From Nocardia nova (GTDB lineage: Bacteria; Actinomycetota; Actinomycetes; Mycobacteriales; Mycobacteriaceae), in contig NZ_PSZE01000007.1 in assembly GCF_002933465.1 (NCBI RefSeq), forward strand, positions 1-64,000: a DNA stretch of 64,000 nt. Reading direction: 5' to 3'. The position numbers and the translations under genes were made by a program. Shown in pieces: positions 25,732 to 34,620 of the stretch. The first letter of the stretch is position 1; every line of letters starts with the position of its first letter. The notes below the pieces were generated by a model. That model saw only the letters and a list, made by a program, of their open reading frames with translations, had not been told where the DNA came from and ran no database searches.

Positions 25732-26633
25732 GCGCGAACGCCTCGGTCCTCTACGACGTCCCCGGTCCGAAGGCGCGACGGCGGCATGCGCTGTATTCGG
25801 TGCTGGTGCTGGCGGTCCTGGTGGTGCTCGGCTGGCTGGTGTGGCGGGCGTTCGACGAGAAGAGCCAGCTCACCTCGGAGAAGTGGAAGCCGTTCGTGCA
25901 GTCGGAGGTCTGGCAGACCTACATCCTGCCGGGCTTGCGCGGCACCGTGGTAGCCGCCGCGCTGGCGATCGTGTTCGCGATGGTGATCGGCGTGATCTTC
26001 GGTGTGCTGCGGCTGTCCGACCATCGCGTCGTGCGGTGGGTGGCGGGGGTGATCGTCGAGGTGGCCCGGGCCGTTCCGGTGCTGATCCTGATGATCTTCC
26101 TCTACAACTGGTTCGCCAAGGACAATCTGTTCGCCTCCGACCAGCTGGCGCTGGCGGCCGTGGTGATCGCGCTGACCGTGTACAACGGGTCGGTGATCGC
26201 CGAGATCGTGCGCTCGGGCATTCGGTCACTGCCGCGGGGCCAGACCGAGGCGGCCCAGGCGCTGGGTTTGCGCAAGGGGCAGGTGACGAGGATGATTCTG
26301 CTGCCGCAGGCGGTGACGGCGATGCTGCCGGCGCTGATCTCGCAGATGGTCGTGGCGCTCAAGGACACCGCACTCGGCTACCAGATCACCTATCAGGAAA
26401 TCGTGCGCCAGGGTCAGCAACTGGGTGCGGCCGAACAGAACACCGTGCCGGCGCTGATCGTGGTCGCCGTCATCATGATCGCCCTGAACTGGGCGCTGAC
26501 CTTCCTCGCCACCAGGGTGGAGCGACGGTTGCGGTCGCGGCGCCGAGGGCGGACCGTGCTGGGCGCGAATTCGGTGCTCACCGATGCCGCACCGGGCGTG
26601 GATCTGTCGCTGAGCCGGACCGCTTCGCCGTAA
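25728..26633 (+). CDS. gluD: Glutamate ABC transporter permease
   Basis: This 301-residue second permease subunit has about five to six membrane segments and the EAA loop TEAAQALGLRKGQVTRMILLPQ. A basic cytoplasmic tail (ERRLRSRRRGR) follows the last segment. The ATG lies in the ATGA overlap with gluC, indicating coupled translation. It is the last gene of gluABCD. The 175 bp to the next, convergent, gene show no convincing hairpin. Confidence 0.93.
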   Translation: MSANASVLYDVPGPKARRRHALYSVLVLAVLVVLGWLVWRAFDEKSQLTSEKWKPFVQSEVWQTYILPGLRGTVVAAALAIVFAMVIGVIFGVLRLSDHRVVRWVAGVIVEVARAVPVLILMIFLYNWFAKDNLFASDQLALAAVVIALTVYNGSVIAEIVRSGIRSLPRGQTEAAQALGLRKGQVTRMILLPQAVTAMLPALISQMVVALKDTALGYQITYQEIVRQGQQLGAAEQNTVPALIVVAVIMIALNWALTFLATRVERRLRSRRRGRTVLGANSVLTDAAPGVDLSLSRTASP

Positions 26634-26808
26634 CGGGCAGTCCGGCGACGGCACCTCCGGCAGGGTTGTGCTCGCACCGAACGCAACCCTCGCCCCGGGG
26701 GTCCTGAATAGTCGATCCTGGACGCGCACCACCCCGGTCGCCAGGCCACGCCACTCGCGGCGACCGGGGATGGGTGTCCAATCGGGCCGCTGCGGCCTCT
26801 GTGGCCGG

Positions 26809-27009
26809 CTATCTGGCCAGGAAATGCCAGCCGAGCCACGCCCACAGGAGCACCGCGACGACGCGGGCGGTTCGGGTGCGGGTCAGATAGCGCACGGTGT
26901 CGCCGAGGCCGGCGAACGACAGGCGGCGCCGCCGGGCCACTGCCGCCGTGCTGATCACGAGGACGGCCAGGACGGCGAATCCCGTGATCACGAGGGCGCG
27001 ATCGGTCAT
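26809..27009 (-). CDS. Small two-segment membrane protein (DUF6186-like)
   Basis: This 66-residue protein has an N-terminal hydrophobic segment LVITGFAVLAVLVISTAAVA, a basic middle (RRRRLSFAGLGDTVRYLTRTR) and a second segment ending WAWLGWHFLAR. The pattern resembles the DUF6186 family of small actinobacterial membrane proteins. The start lies in an ATGA overlap with the gene upstream, so both are translated together. The function is unknown. Confidence 0.7.
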   Translation of the reverse strand: MTDRALVITGFAVLAVLVISTAAVARRRRLSFAGLGDTVRYLTRTRTARVVAVLLWAWLGWHFLAR

Positions 27010-27416
27010 TTCCGCACCAGCCACCATCCTGCACCCAACCAGATCAGCCATCCGATGAAGCGACCCGGCCCACCCTCCAGCGCGGGACTGAGCAGTGTCG
27101 ACAGGGTCGGATGGGCAGCGTCGGGCACGAGCAGTGCGGGTTGAGACAGCCAGGCGTACAGTTCCCACGCCAGTACGGCTGCGAGCAGGACCGACCACAC
27201 CACAACTGCACGCCGAACCGGCGGCGTGAACGACATTCGCCGTGTCCCGACCCGCATGGCACCGATGGCGACCACGACAACGACAGCGGCGACCAGCACC
27301 GTCGCGGCAACGCCGAACGGACGGGTGAACGACCCCGCCACCGCCACCCCGGTCCAGACGACCGCCGGGCCGGCGCGTCGGCGCGATCTGCTGCCACCCT
27401 CCACATCGGCGGTCAT
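27006..27416 (-). CDS. Small membrane protein of unknown function, partner of the DUF6186-like gene
   Basis: This 136-residue protein has three or four hydrophobic segments (PFGVAATVLVAAVVVVVAIGAM; VVVWSVLLAAVLAWELYAWL; FIGWLIWLGAGWWLV) and a basic N terminus. The middle carries a conserved-looking stretch PDAAHPTLSTLLSPALEG that would face one side of the membrane. It overlaps the following gene by ATGA, and its own ATG overlaps a short upstream frame by TGATG. No family beyond small membrane protein is recognised. Confidence 0.7.
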   Translation of the reverse strand: MTADVEGGSRSRRRAGPAVVWTGVAVAGSFTRPFGVAATVLVAAVVVVVAIGAMRVGTRRMSFTPPVRRAVVVWSVLLAAVLAWELYAWLSQPALLVPDAAHPTLSTLLSPALEGGPGRFIGWLIWLGAGWWLVRK

Positions 27417-27535
27417 CAGCGCAGCATAGGACTTCTGCCGGCGACGGAGCGAGCCGCGCGGCCCGCCACCGCGCGGGCGATCGCGGCGAAGATGGCCCGG
27501 CTCGGGCTCGTGGGTGTCGGTTCGTAGGCGTTCAT
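27416..27535 (-). CDS. Possible 39-residue small protein upstream of the membrane pair
   Basis: The frame encodes MNAYEPTPTSPSRAIFAAIA and ends as a basic amphipathic helix. Its TGA stop overlaps the ATG of the next gene as TGATG, which suggests coupled translation. No clear ribosome-binding site precedes it. It may instead be a leader peptide or simply non-coding sequence. Confidence 0.35.
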   Translation of the reverse strand: MNAYEPTPTSPSRAIFAAIARAVAGRAARSVAGRSPMLR

Positions 27536-27560
27536 AGCGACCGAGGGGCGGGCGTGGGGT

Positions 27561-29153
27561 TCAGTCGGGTGGGTATCCCTGCGCGAGTTCGGCGCGCACG
27601 GCGGCGTAAGCGATCGACTGCCGGTATCCCTGGCGGGCGAGCATGCCGACAAGGCGGTTGACCACCTTGTCCTCGGAGAGGTTTCGCGGCAGGGTGCGCA
27701 TCTTGCGGCGCACCAGTTCCGCTGCTCGTTCCGCATCGTCGTGGCCGGAATCCGCCACTACCGCATCCACGTCGGCGCTCTCCTCGGCATCGCCGACGGT
27801 GTTCTCGGTCCGGTTCGGCTGGGCGGCAAAGGATTGCGCGGCCGCGGCCATTTCCTCCTGCACCACGGCATACGCCATGGACTGCGGGTAACCGCGGCGA
27901 GCGAGCATACCCACCAGTCGGGCGGTTGCCTTGTCCCGCGGTACATCGTGCGACAGCGTTGCGAGCTTTTTCCGCACCAACTGTGCGGCGTGCTCGGCGT
28001 CGTCGGTCCCGGACTTCCGCGACGCCGCCCCGGTCCCGCCGAGCCCGGCCCGTCCGCCGGCCCGGCCCTTCGACGAACGGTGTCCCGCTGCAATGGGTCG
28101 GGAACCGCCGACCGGTTCGTCGTCCCCGACGTGATCTGTGTGGTCGACACCATCGGGGCCACTGCTCGACGTGGCGGCCGCTGCGAGCTCGTCCTTGACC
28201 ACCGCGTAGGCCATGGACTGGTTGTAGCCGCGGCGGGCGAGCATGCTCACCAGCCGGTTGGCCGTCTTGTCGGCGGGAATGTCCGGCGGCAGGGTGGTGA
28301 GTGTGCGGCGGACCAGTTCGGCGGCGCGGGCGCTTTCGTCGGCGGGAGTGATGGCGGCCAGCGCGGGCCCAGCGTCGGTGTCGGACACCCCTTTACGCCG
28401 AAGTTCCTGGGCGAGAACCTTTTTCCCTTTGCCGGAGAAGGTGTGGCGGGAATGCACCCACTGTTCGGCGAAGGCCGCGTCGTCGATCAGCCCGACCTCG
28501 GCGAGGCGGTTCAGTGCCCGCTCGGCGACCTCGGGCGCGAACCCTTTGGCCGCCAGCTTGTCCGCCAGTTCGGCGCGGCTGCGCGCTCGATCGGTGAGCA
28601 GGCGCAGACAGATATCCTTGGCCTGCGCCTCGGTCCCCGCCTTCGGTGCGGCACCCTTCGACTGTCCCTCCGCCAGATGGGTGCGGCCGGACCGACCGTT
28701 GCCTGTGGCGCGCTCGTCCCGCCCTCGCTGCAGCGCCTCGACCTCAGCCGGCAGTGCGCGAATCCGATTGCGCGCCTGGGAATCCTGTGTCGCCGAGCCA
28801 TTACCAGGACGACTGGAGATTCCGACTTCGCTACTCGACCGCTCCAACGCGGACCGGTCCGCCGGCTCGGGTACGTCCGCATCGTCGACCGAACCACGCT
28901 GGGTCACCGGACCGTCATCGGAACGCCATACACCGGCAGACGCGCCCTCCGCCTCCTGCTTCGATCGTCGGCGACGGACCGAAACACCCTGTCTGCGAAC
29001 GGGTTTCGACCACGATTCGCTTTCTGGGCCGCCGCTGCGTCGGGAGCGGGATTCGATGTCTTCCAGTTGCCGCCGCAGGCGTTCGACGGCGTCGAGCCGA
29101 GAGGCGCCAGGGTCCGGGAGGGGTGAGGACCCCGGCGCTTCCCGGTGCGGCAT
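27561..29153 (-). CDS. recX: RecX-family recombination regulator with three copies of the C-terminal module
   Basis: RecX normally is 150-200 residues of three three-helix modules and blocks RecA filament growth. This one has 530 residues. Residues 1-175 are a charged, disordered leader. Residues 178-237 (ICLRLLTDRARSRAELADKL) and 240-275 match modules 1 and 2. Module 3 then appears three times, at about 274-323, 386-435 and 475-523. Each copy reads A-A-x-L-V-R-[RK]...T-L...K...R-L-V-x-M-L-A-R-x-G-Y-x-Q-S-[MI]-A-Y-A. Linkers of about 60 and 40 residues join them. The ATG lies 3 bp after the recA stop, so expression follows recA. Whether the extra modules bind RecA is unknown. Confidence 0.93.
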   Translation of the reverse strand: MPHREAPGSSPLPDPGASRLDAVERLRRQLEDIESRSRRSGGPESESWSKPVRRQGVSVRRRRSKQEAEGASAGVWRSDDGPVTQRGSVDDADVPEPADRSALERSSSEVGISSRPGNGSATQDSQARNRIRALPAEVEALQRGRDERATGNGRSGRTHLAEGQSKGAAPKAGTEAQAKDICLRLLTDRARSRAELADKLAAKGFAPEVAERALNRLAEVGLIDDAAFAEQWVHSRHTFSGKGKKVLAQELRRKGVSDTDAGPALAAITPADESARAAELVRRTLTTLPPDIPADKTANRLVSMLARRGYNQSMAYAVVKDELAAAATSSSGPDGVDHTDHVGDDEPVGGSRPIAAGHRSSKGRAGGRAGLGGTGAASRKSGTDDAEHAAQLVRKKLATLSHDVPRDKATARLVGMLARRGYPQSMAYAVVQEEMAAAAQSFAAQPNRTENTVGDAEESADVDAVVADSGHDDAERAAELVRRKMRTLPRNLSEDKVVNRLVGMLARQGYRQSIAYAAVRAELAQGYPPD

Positions 29154-29156
29154 CGG

Positions 29157-30200
29157 CTAGAAGTCGACGGGCGCCTCGGCACCCGCGTCTGCGGTGACGT
29201 CGGCACCGATGCCGAGCTTCTCCTTGATCTTCTTCTCGATCTCGTCGCGCACGTCGGTGTTCTCCAGCAGGAACTTGCGGGCATTCTCCTTGCCCTGGCC
29301 GAGCTGATCTCCCTCGTAGGTGTACCAGGAGCCGGACTTACGGATGAAGCCCTGATCGACACCCATATCGATGATCGAGCCCTCCTTGGAGATGCCGGCA
29401 CCGTAGAGGATGTCGAATTCGGCCTGCTTGAACGGCGGCGACACCTTGTTCTTGACGACCTTCACACGAGTGCGGTTACCCACCGCATCGCTGCCGTCCT
29501 TCAACGTCTCGATGCGGCGCACATCCAGGCGCACCGAGGCGTAGAACTTCAACGCCTTACCACCCGTGGTGGTTTCGGGCGAGCCGAACATCACGCCGAT
29601 CTTCTCGCGCAACTGGTTGATGAAGATGGCGGTGGTGCCGGAGTTGTTGAGCGCACTGGTCATCTTACGCAGCGCCTGGCTCATCAGGCGGGCCTGCAGA
29701 CCGACGTGGCTGTCGCCCATCTCGCCCTCGATCTCCGCGCGCGGCACCAGCGCCGCGACGGAGTCGATGACGATGATGTCCAGCGCACCGGAGCGCACCA
29801 GCATGTCGGCGATCTCCAGCGCCTGCTCACCGGTGTCGGGCTGCGACACCAGCAGGGCGTCGGTGTCGACGCCGAGTTTGCGGGCGTATTCCGGATCCAG
29901 CGCGTGCTCGGCGTCGATGAAGGCCGCGAGTCCGCCGTTGGCCTGCGCGTTGGCGATGGCGTGCAGGGCGACCGTGGTCTTACCGGACGATTCCGGACCG
30001 TAGATCTCCACGACGCGGCCACGCGGCAGACCGCCGATGCCCAGCGCCACATCCAGCGCGATCGAACCCGTCGGAATGACCGAGATGGGCTGATGCGCCT
30101 CCTCACCCAGGCGCATGATCGCGCCCTTACCGAAGCTCTTCTCGACCTGCGCCAGAGCGAGCTCGAGCGCCTTGTCGCGGTCGTAGGCCTGTGGTGCCAT
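29157..30200 (-). CDS. recA: Recombinase RecA
   Basis: This 347-residue strand-exchange ATPase, the centre of the SOS response, has Walker A GPESSGKT (68-75), Walker B in [12 protein letters not shown], loop L1 [11 protein letters not shown] and loop L2 [20 protein letters not shown]. No intein is present, unlike M. tuberculosis RecA. The ATG at 30198-30200 has AAGGGGA 8 nt upstream. Its promoter region holds both a LexA-type palindrome and a PafBC-type (RecA-NDp) promoter. It is transcribed together with the enlarged recX. Confidence 0.98.
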   Translation of the reverse strand: MAPQAYDRDKALELALAQVEKSFGKGAIMRLGEEAHQPISVIPTGSIALDVALGIGGLPRGRVVEIYGPESSGKTTVALHAIANAQANGGLAAFIDAEHALDPEYARKLGVDTDALLVSQPDTGEQALEIADMLVRSGALDIIVIDSVAALVPRAEIEGEMGDSHVGLQARLMSQALRKMTSALNNSGTTAIFINQLREKIGVMFGSPETTTGGKALKFYASVRLDVRRIETLKDGSDAVGNRTRVKVVKNKVSPPFKQAEFDILYGAGISKEGSIIDMGVDQGFIRKSGSWYTYEGDQLGQGKENARKFLLENTDVRDEIEKKIKEKLGIGADVTADAGAEAPVDF

Positions 30201-30248
30201 CGTCTGTTCCCCTTCTGACGGGTAAGTCTCGTTGTGTGGTTGGCCCCC

Positions 30249-30271
30249 ACGGTAGAGGGCGGCACCGACAA
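30249..30271 (-). promoter_or_regulatory. RecA-NDp (PafBC-dependent) promoter of recA
   Basis: On the minus strand TTGTCGGTG (30263-30271) is followed by 8 bases and TACCGT (30249-30254). This is an exact match to the mycobacterial LexA-independent DNA-damage promoter, TTGTCRGTG-N8-TANNNT. It ends about 48 bp before the recA ATG. Confidence 0.8.
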
Positions 30272-30290
30272 GTTCTGACGGCAAGCTTAG

Positions 30291-30306
30291 ACGAACACGT
30301 GTTCGA
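30291..30306. promoter_or_regulatory. LexA (SOS) box upstream of recA
   Basis: CGAACACGTGTTCG (30292-30305) is a perfect palindrome, and with its flanks it matches the actinobacterial SOS box TCGAAC-N4-GTTCGA in all but one outer base. It lies 20 bp upstream of the RecA-NDp element, so recA-recX can respond to two damage pathways. Confidence 0.85.
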
Positions 30307-30339
30307 GGCAAGCGACGCGCCCGACAAGGCCGTGACCCT

Positions 30340-31359
30340 TCACCGAGTCGCCGTCGGCACCACCGCGATCCGGTCGGTCTGCATCAACGCCTGCGCCTGT
30401 TTCAGCATCCGCAGCGTCGGGGTGACCTCGACATCGACGATCCCGTCCAGAGCCCCCAGCCGCTCGGTGAGGTAGCGGTACAGATGCGAACTGTCGCGGC
30501 AGACGATGGAGGCGACCAGATTGGTGGGCCCGGTGGTGGCCGCGACGAACGCCGTCTCCGGATGGGTGGCGATCGCCCGGCCGACGGCGTCGAGCTCGGC
30601 CGGGCGCGTCCGCACCCACAGCGAGGCCCGCACCGCGTATCCCATACGCTCGACGGCGAAATCGAGATCGAAATACAGCACGCCGGCCTTTGCCAGCTCG
30701 GACATCCGCCGCGCGACCCGGGTCGGACTCCAGCCGGTTTCGGCCGCCAGCCGGGCATAGGAGGCGCGCCCGTCGCGGGCCAGCAACGCGAGCATCGCCT
30801 CGTCGGCCGCGGACAGGTCCATCGGCGCGTCGGGCCCGCGCTGATCGTTCATCGCGGGCCGCGGTCCCAGCTGCCGCAACTGTTCGGCGGTCAGCAAGCG
30901 GCTGTATCGCGGCCACTCCTCCGCCAGCGGAAACCGGTGGATGATCTCGTAGGCCATCAACCCGGTGACCTGGCTGGCCCGTGGAAGTACATTGAGCAGC
31001 AACGCATCTCGCTGTTCGATCGAGCGCGGGCGGCTCACACAGGTGACCTCCGAACCGGTCGACAGCAGCGCCACCCAGCTCACATCCGGCAGCCGCGCCA
31101 GCGATTCGGCCAGCCGCAGCGCCTTGTCCGGGGTGGACCGCACCCGCAGCATCCAGCGCGTATTCCCCAGCGGCATGGCGTTGATCTGGCCGGAGACGTG
31201 CAGGATGCCGCGTTGGCGCATCGACCGATAGCGGCGGGAGACACCGAGGATCGCGCCCAGGGTGGCGAACGGGATGCGGGCATCGGCAACCAGGCCGTGC
31301 ACGATCTGCTTGTCGAGCGTATCGAGAACGGAGGATTCGAGTTCGTCTTCAGGGTTCAC
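30340..31359 (-). CDS. Two-domain Lrp/AsnC-family regulator with an incomplete first HTH
   Basis: This 339-residue protein has two AsnC units. In the second HTH (about residues 182-232) the segment is [20 protein letters not shown]. In the first (about 12-55) the matching segment is [15 protein letters not shown], missing the five residues equivalent to P-T-R-V-A in the recognition helix. Effector domains (RAM-like) follow each HTH. Lrp proteins sense amino acids or small molecules. It diverges from an MFS exporter across 96 bp and probably controls it. The GTG start gives a normal N terminus. Confidence 0.85.
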   Translation of the reverse strand: MNPEDELESSVLDTLDKQIVHGLVADARIPFATLGAILGVSRRYRSMRQRGILHVSGQINAMPLGNTRWMLRVRSTPDKALRLAESLARLPDVSWVALLSTGSEVTCVSRPRSIEQRDALLLNVLPRASQVTGLMAYEIIHRFPLAEEWPRYSRLLTAEQLRQLGPRPAMNDQRGPDAPMDLSAADEAMLALLARDGRASYARLAAETGWSPTRVARRMSELAKAGVLYFDLDFAVERMGYAVRASLWVRTRPAELDAVGRAIATHPETAFVAATTGPTNLVASIVCRDSSHLYRYLTERLGALDGIVDVEVTPTLRMLKQAQALMQTDRIAVVPTATR

Positions 31360-31455
31360 AGGCGGAATCTCACATCGACGGCCGGTTAGCTGGATGGATA
31401 TTCAAACATCTCGCACGCTTGGCGTCGATATCGTTCGCACTACCCGGAGGTCGCC

Positions 31456-32865
31456 ATGCGGAAATGGCTCCCCTTGTTCGCGGCGTGCCTCGGCACGCTG
31501 ATGCTGCTCATCGACGTCACCATCGTCAACGTCGCGCTCCCGGACATCGCCGCCGATCTCGGCACCGGACTGTCGGGGTTGCAGTGGGTCGTCGACGGCT
31601 ACGCGCTGGGCCTGGCCGCACTGCTGCTGGTGCTCGGCTCGGTTGCCGACCGGTTCGGCGCCAAACCCACCTATCTCGCGGGTCTCGCGATATTCGCGGC
31701 CGCCTCTCTGGCCTGCGGACTGGCTCGGTCCTCGGACCTGCTGGTGGCCGCGCGGGCCGTACAGGGAGTGGGTGGTGCGGCCATGTTCGCGACCACGCTG
31801 TCGCTGCTGCACGCCACCTACACCGGCCGCGATCGCGGCACCGCGTTCGGCGCCTGGGGTGCGGTTGCGGGGGCGGCCGCCGGCATCGGGGTGGTGCTCG
31901 GCGGGGCGCTGACCGACCTGCTGTCGTGGCGATGGATCTTCCTGGTGAACCTGCCGATCGCGGCGATCGCCATCGTGTTGTCGCTGCACGCCTTCGGTCC
32001 TTCGCCGCGCAGGCCCGGCCGTAGCGTCGACGTCGCCGGGATGGCCGCCTTCGCCGTCACGGCGACCGCGCTGGCCTACGGCATCATCCGGGGCGGGGAA
32101 GACGGGTGGAGCGACGGCGCGGCAGTCGGCACGCTGATGCTCGGCGCGATCGCGCTCGCCTGCTTCGCTCTCGTCGAATCGCGGAGCGCCACACCGATGT
32201 TCCCGCTCGCGCTGCTGCGCAACCGAGAATTCACGGCCACCCTGGTCGCGGCGGCGGGCTTCAACTTCGCCGCCTTCGCGAGCAGCCCCCTGATCTCCCT
32301 GTGGTTGCAGCAGCCGTTGCAGCTCAGCCCGCTGCGCGCCGGCCTGTCCATGCTGCCGATGGCGGCGACGGCGTTCGTGGTCTCGGGGGCGTTCGGGCGG
32401 TGGCTGCACGACGTGGCGCCCCGCTGGACCATCGGCGGCGGATTGATGATCACCGGTATCGGGGCGGGTCTGCTGGGCGTGATCGATGCCGAATCCACTT
32501 GGAGCACACTACTTTTCGGCTACGTGATGATCGGCGTCGGCATCGGTGTGCTGGCGCCGCCGCTGGTGGCGGTCGCGATGGCCGCGGTGCCTGCCCAGCA
32601 GAGCGGCACCGCCGCCGGAGCGGTGAACACCGCCCGGCAGCTGGGCCTGGCCCTCGGTGTCGCGGTACTCGGCACGGTATTCCGCAGCTCGGCGGGCGAG
32701 GGGCGGAGCACGGTGTCGCAGTTCGTGTCCGGACTGGACGCCGCGGTCGCGGTGGCAGCGGGTGTGGGCGTCGTTCTCGGCATCATCGCCTTCGTCCTGT
32801 TGCGCCCCCGCACCGGGACCGCCGAGCCGACGGAACCGGCTGCTGCCGAGATCCCGGTCGGTTGA
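31456..32865 (+). CDS. MFS drug-efflux transporter, DHA2 (14-TM) type
   Basis: This 469-residue integral membrane proton-driven exporter has the DHA2 signature near TM1 (LLIDVTIVNVALPDIAADLG), motif A GSVADRFGAKPTYLAG and motif C-like GVVLGGALTDLLSWRWIFLVNLP. About 14 hydrophobic segments are visible. A GGAGG-type site (CCGGAGGTCGCC) precedes the ATG. The divergent Lrp regulator suggests export of a metabolite or antibiotic sensed by it; the substrate is not predictable. Confidence 0.92.
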   Translation: MRKWLPLFAACLGTLMLLIDVTIVNVALPDIAADLGTGLSGLQWVVDGYALGLAALLLVLGSVADRFGAKPTYLAGLAIFAAASLACGLARSSDLLVAARAVQGVGGAAMFATTLSLLHATYTGRDRGTAFGAWGAVAGAAAGIGVVLGGALTDLLSWRWIFLVNLPIAAIAIVLSLHAFGPSPRRPGRSVDVAGMAAFAVTATALAYGIIRGGEDGWSDGAAVGTLMLGAIALACFALVESRSATPMFPLALLRNREFTATLVAAAGFNFAAFASSPLISLWLQQPLQLSPLRAGLSMLPMAATAFVVSGAFGRWLHDVAPRWTIGGGLMITGIGAGLLGVIDAESTWSTLLFGYVMIGVGIGVLAPPLVAVAMAAVPAQQSGTAAGAVNTARQLGLALGVAVLGTVFRSSAGEGRSTVSQFVSGLDAAVAVAAGVGVVLGIIAFVLLRPRTGTAEPTEPAAAEIPVG

Positions 32866-32995
32866 ATCGGCGCCGCGGCTCCGATTCCTCCTGAGAGAAT
32901 GCGGTCACCCTTCGGATCCGAGTCCCGCCGGCAACCGCGGCGGGGTTCCCTGAGTCCAGCTGATGCGCAGCGATGAGCCCCGGATCCGCCGTCGC

Positions 32996-33190
32996 TCACC
33001 AGCGGTTTTTCGGTACGTCGAATTCGGCGCACAGGGCACGCCAGACCTCGCGAGGGTCGATCCCGTCCTCGATCGCCTGGGCGCCGGTACGGCCGTTCAT
33101 CGCGGGCAGGACATGATCGGCCAGCAGCAGGTCGCCGCGGGCGACGCCGAATTCGGTATGCAAGAGTTCCTGAAATTCAGTCAACCGCAC
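32996..33190 (-). CDS. DUF3046 protein
   Basis: This 64-residue small acidic protein is syntenic with Rv2738c. It has the DUF3046 pattern: start RLTEFQELLHTEFG, then ADHVLPAMNGRTGAQAIEDG and PREVWRALCAEFDVP. The GTG at 33188-33190 gives the normal length. It follows the glycosyltransferase gene by 46 bp. The function is unknown; DUF3046 genes cluster with recA and psp genes in this order of bacteria. Confidence 0.88.
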   Translation of the reverse strand: MRLTEFQELLHTEFGVARGDLLLADHVLPAMNGRTGAQAIEDGIDPREVWRALCAEFDVPKNRW

Positions 33191-33236
33191 CGTGCCGAGG
33201 GTACCGGTCGCACGCGAACCGCCGGCGGCGGCGCGG

Positions 33237-34400
33237 TCAGCTCGCGCGAGCCCGATCCAGCGTGCGGTGACAGATGTCGACCGGATCGGCGACATCGGAG
33301 ACGGTGGCAGCGGCCGCGGCGGCGGCCTTGCGATAGGAATCGTCGTCGAGAACGGTGTGCACCGCCGCGCGCAGCGATTCCGGGGTGAACGGCCGCACCA
33401 GCAGCGAACTCCCCTGGCGGACGGCACGATTGGCCAGTTCCCACTGATCGCCGCCACCGGGCACGGTCACGATCGGCACGCCGGCGAGCAGAGTCTTGGC
33501 CAGCAATCCGTGTCCCCCGCCGCCGATCACCACGGCGGCATGGCGCAACAGCTCGTCCTGCCGTCCCAGACCCGCCGTCGCCCACGGCGGAAGATCCACC
33601 GGCGGCGTGTCGAGCATCGAAATCGCCACTCGCACATCACTGTCCGCGAGCGCCTCCAACGCACCGGTCGCCAGATCACCGAACCCGGTCCCGGCCGTCG
33701 ACGGCGCGACCACCACCAGCGGCCGGTCACCGGGCGGCGGCGCCAGCACCTCCGAGGTCGGCTCCCACAACAGCGGACCCACTACATGCGCGTCCTGGGG
33801 CCAATCCGGCCGATCGACCTCCAAAGCGGGCAGGGTGGCGATCAATCGCGCGGCCGGGCCCGGATCCACCTCCGGCAGGCCCACGCTCGCCCGGGCCGCC
33901 CCACGCTGGCGTTCACCGCGGGTGATCGCGCGCGCGGTCAGTCCGCGCAGCACCGTATCGCGCATCCGCCCACGCAGGCCCTCACCCGGCGCGAGCCCGC
34001 TGCCGATGGGCGGCAAGGCTTTCGACGGCAGATACAGCGGATGCGGCGACAACTCGACCCACGGCACCCCCAGCCGCTCGGCGGCCATCCCACCGCCGGC
34101 GGTGAGCACATCCGAGACCACCAGCTCCGGCAGCATCGCACTGAGATCGGGGAGGATCTCCGAGGAGATATGAGCCGCCCGTTCGTGGATCCGCGCGCCC
34201 GCGTCGGCGTCGTCGTCCTGCGGGCGCGGCGCCAAACCCTTCAGCCGCCGCACCGCGATACCCGCGTCCCGCGCCGCATCGAACCAGCGCGGACTGGTGA
34301 ACAACACCGGATCATCGCCCGCCCGAAGAAACCGCAGGCACAGCGCGATCGCCGGAAACGCATGACCCGGATCCGGCCCCGCGACGACAGCCATTCGCAT
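33237..34400 (-). CDS. GT1-like (MGT-type) glycosyltransferase
   Basis: This 387-residue two-Rossmann GT-B enzyme is syntenic with Rv2739c. The N-terminal start VVAGPDPGHAFPAIALC binds the acceptor side. The C-terminal donor-binding block reads VVIGGGGHGLLAKTLLAGVP, then VPGGGDQWELANR. This is the UDP-sugar or nucleotide-sugar site of macrolide/flavonoid-type transferases. The sugar and acceptor are unknown. The ATG at 34398-34400 is chosen with GGGTGGGG upstream; a second ATG lies 6 nt further in. Confidence 0.87.
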   Translation of the reverse strand: MRMAVVAGPDPGHAFPAIALCLRFLRAGDDPVLFTSPRWFDAARDAGIAVRRLKGLAPRPQDDDADAGARIHERAAHISSEILPDLSAMLPELVVSDVLTAGGGMAAERLGVPWVELSPHPLYLPSKALPPIGSGLAPGEGLRGRMRDTVLRGLTARAITRGERQRGAARASVGLPEVDPGPAARLIATLPALEVDRPDWPQDAHVVGPLLWEPTSEVLAPPPGDRPLVVVAPSTAGTGFGDLATGALEALADSDVRVAISMLDTPPVDLPPWATAGLGRQDELLRHAAVVIGGGGHGLLAKTLLAGVPIVTVPGGGDQWELANRAVRQGSSLLVRPFTPESLRAAVHTVLDDDSYRKAAAAAAATVSDVADPVDICHRTLDRARAS

Positions 34401-34578
34401 GCGCCCCACCCTGCCATACCCCGTCCCCACACGATGCCGGGCGGGCACAGCTATCCGACGGTCATGAACGCCGCCCGGGTCGATCGTGGCCGCTCACAGG
34501 GCCGGCGATCAGCCGGCGAAGTGGACTTCGAAACGCCAACACGACTGGGGCACGGCTCCGCCATCGCGAAACAGCAAC

Positions 34579-34608
34579 GGGCCGTTCGGTATTCGTACCG
34601 AACGGCCC
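34579..34608. terminator. Perfect hairpin with TTCG loop
   Basis: GGGCCGTTCGGTA (34579-34591) and TACCGAACGGCCC (34596-34608) form a perfect 13-bp stem closed by a TTCG tetraloop. It lies directly after the small membrane protein gene on the minus strand and before the glycosyltransferase promoter, a good terminator position. Confidence 0.85.
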
Positions 34609-34620
34609 GGGTGCGGCTCG

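Noticed and set aside
26634..26808. Terminator after gluD
   Set aside because: Only weak imperfect stems were seen in the convergent gap, not enough to call.
29157..30200. Possible intein in recA, as in M. tuberculosis
   Set aside because: The frame encodes a continuous 347-residue RecA with no insertion.
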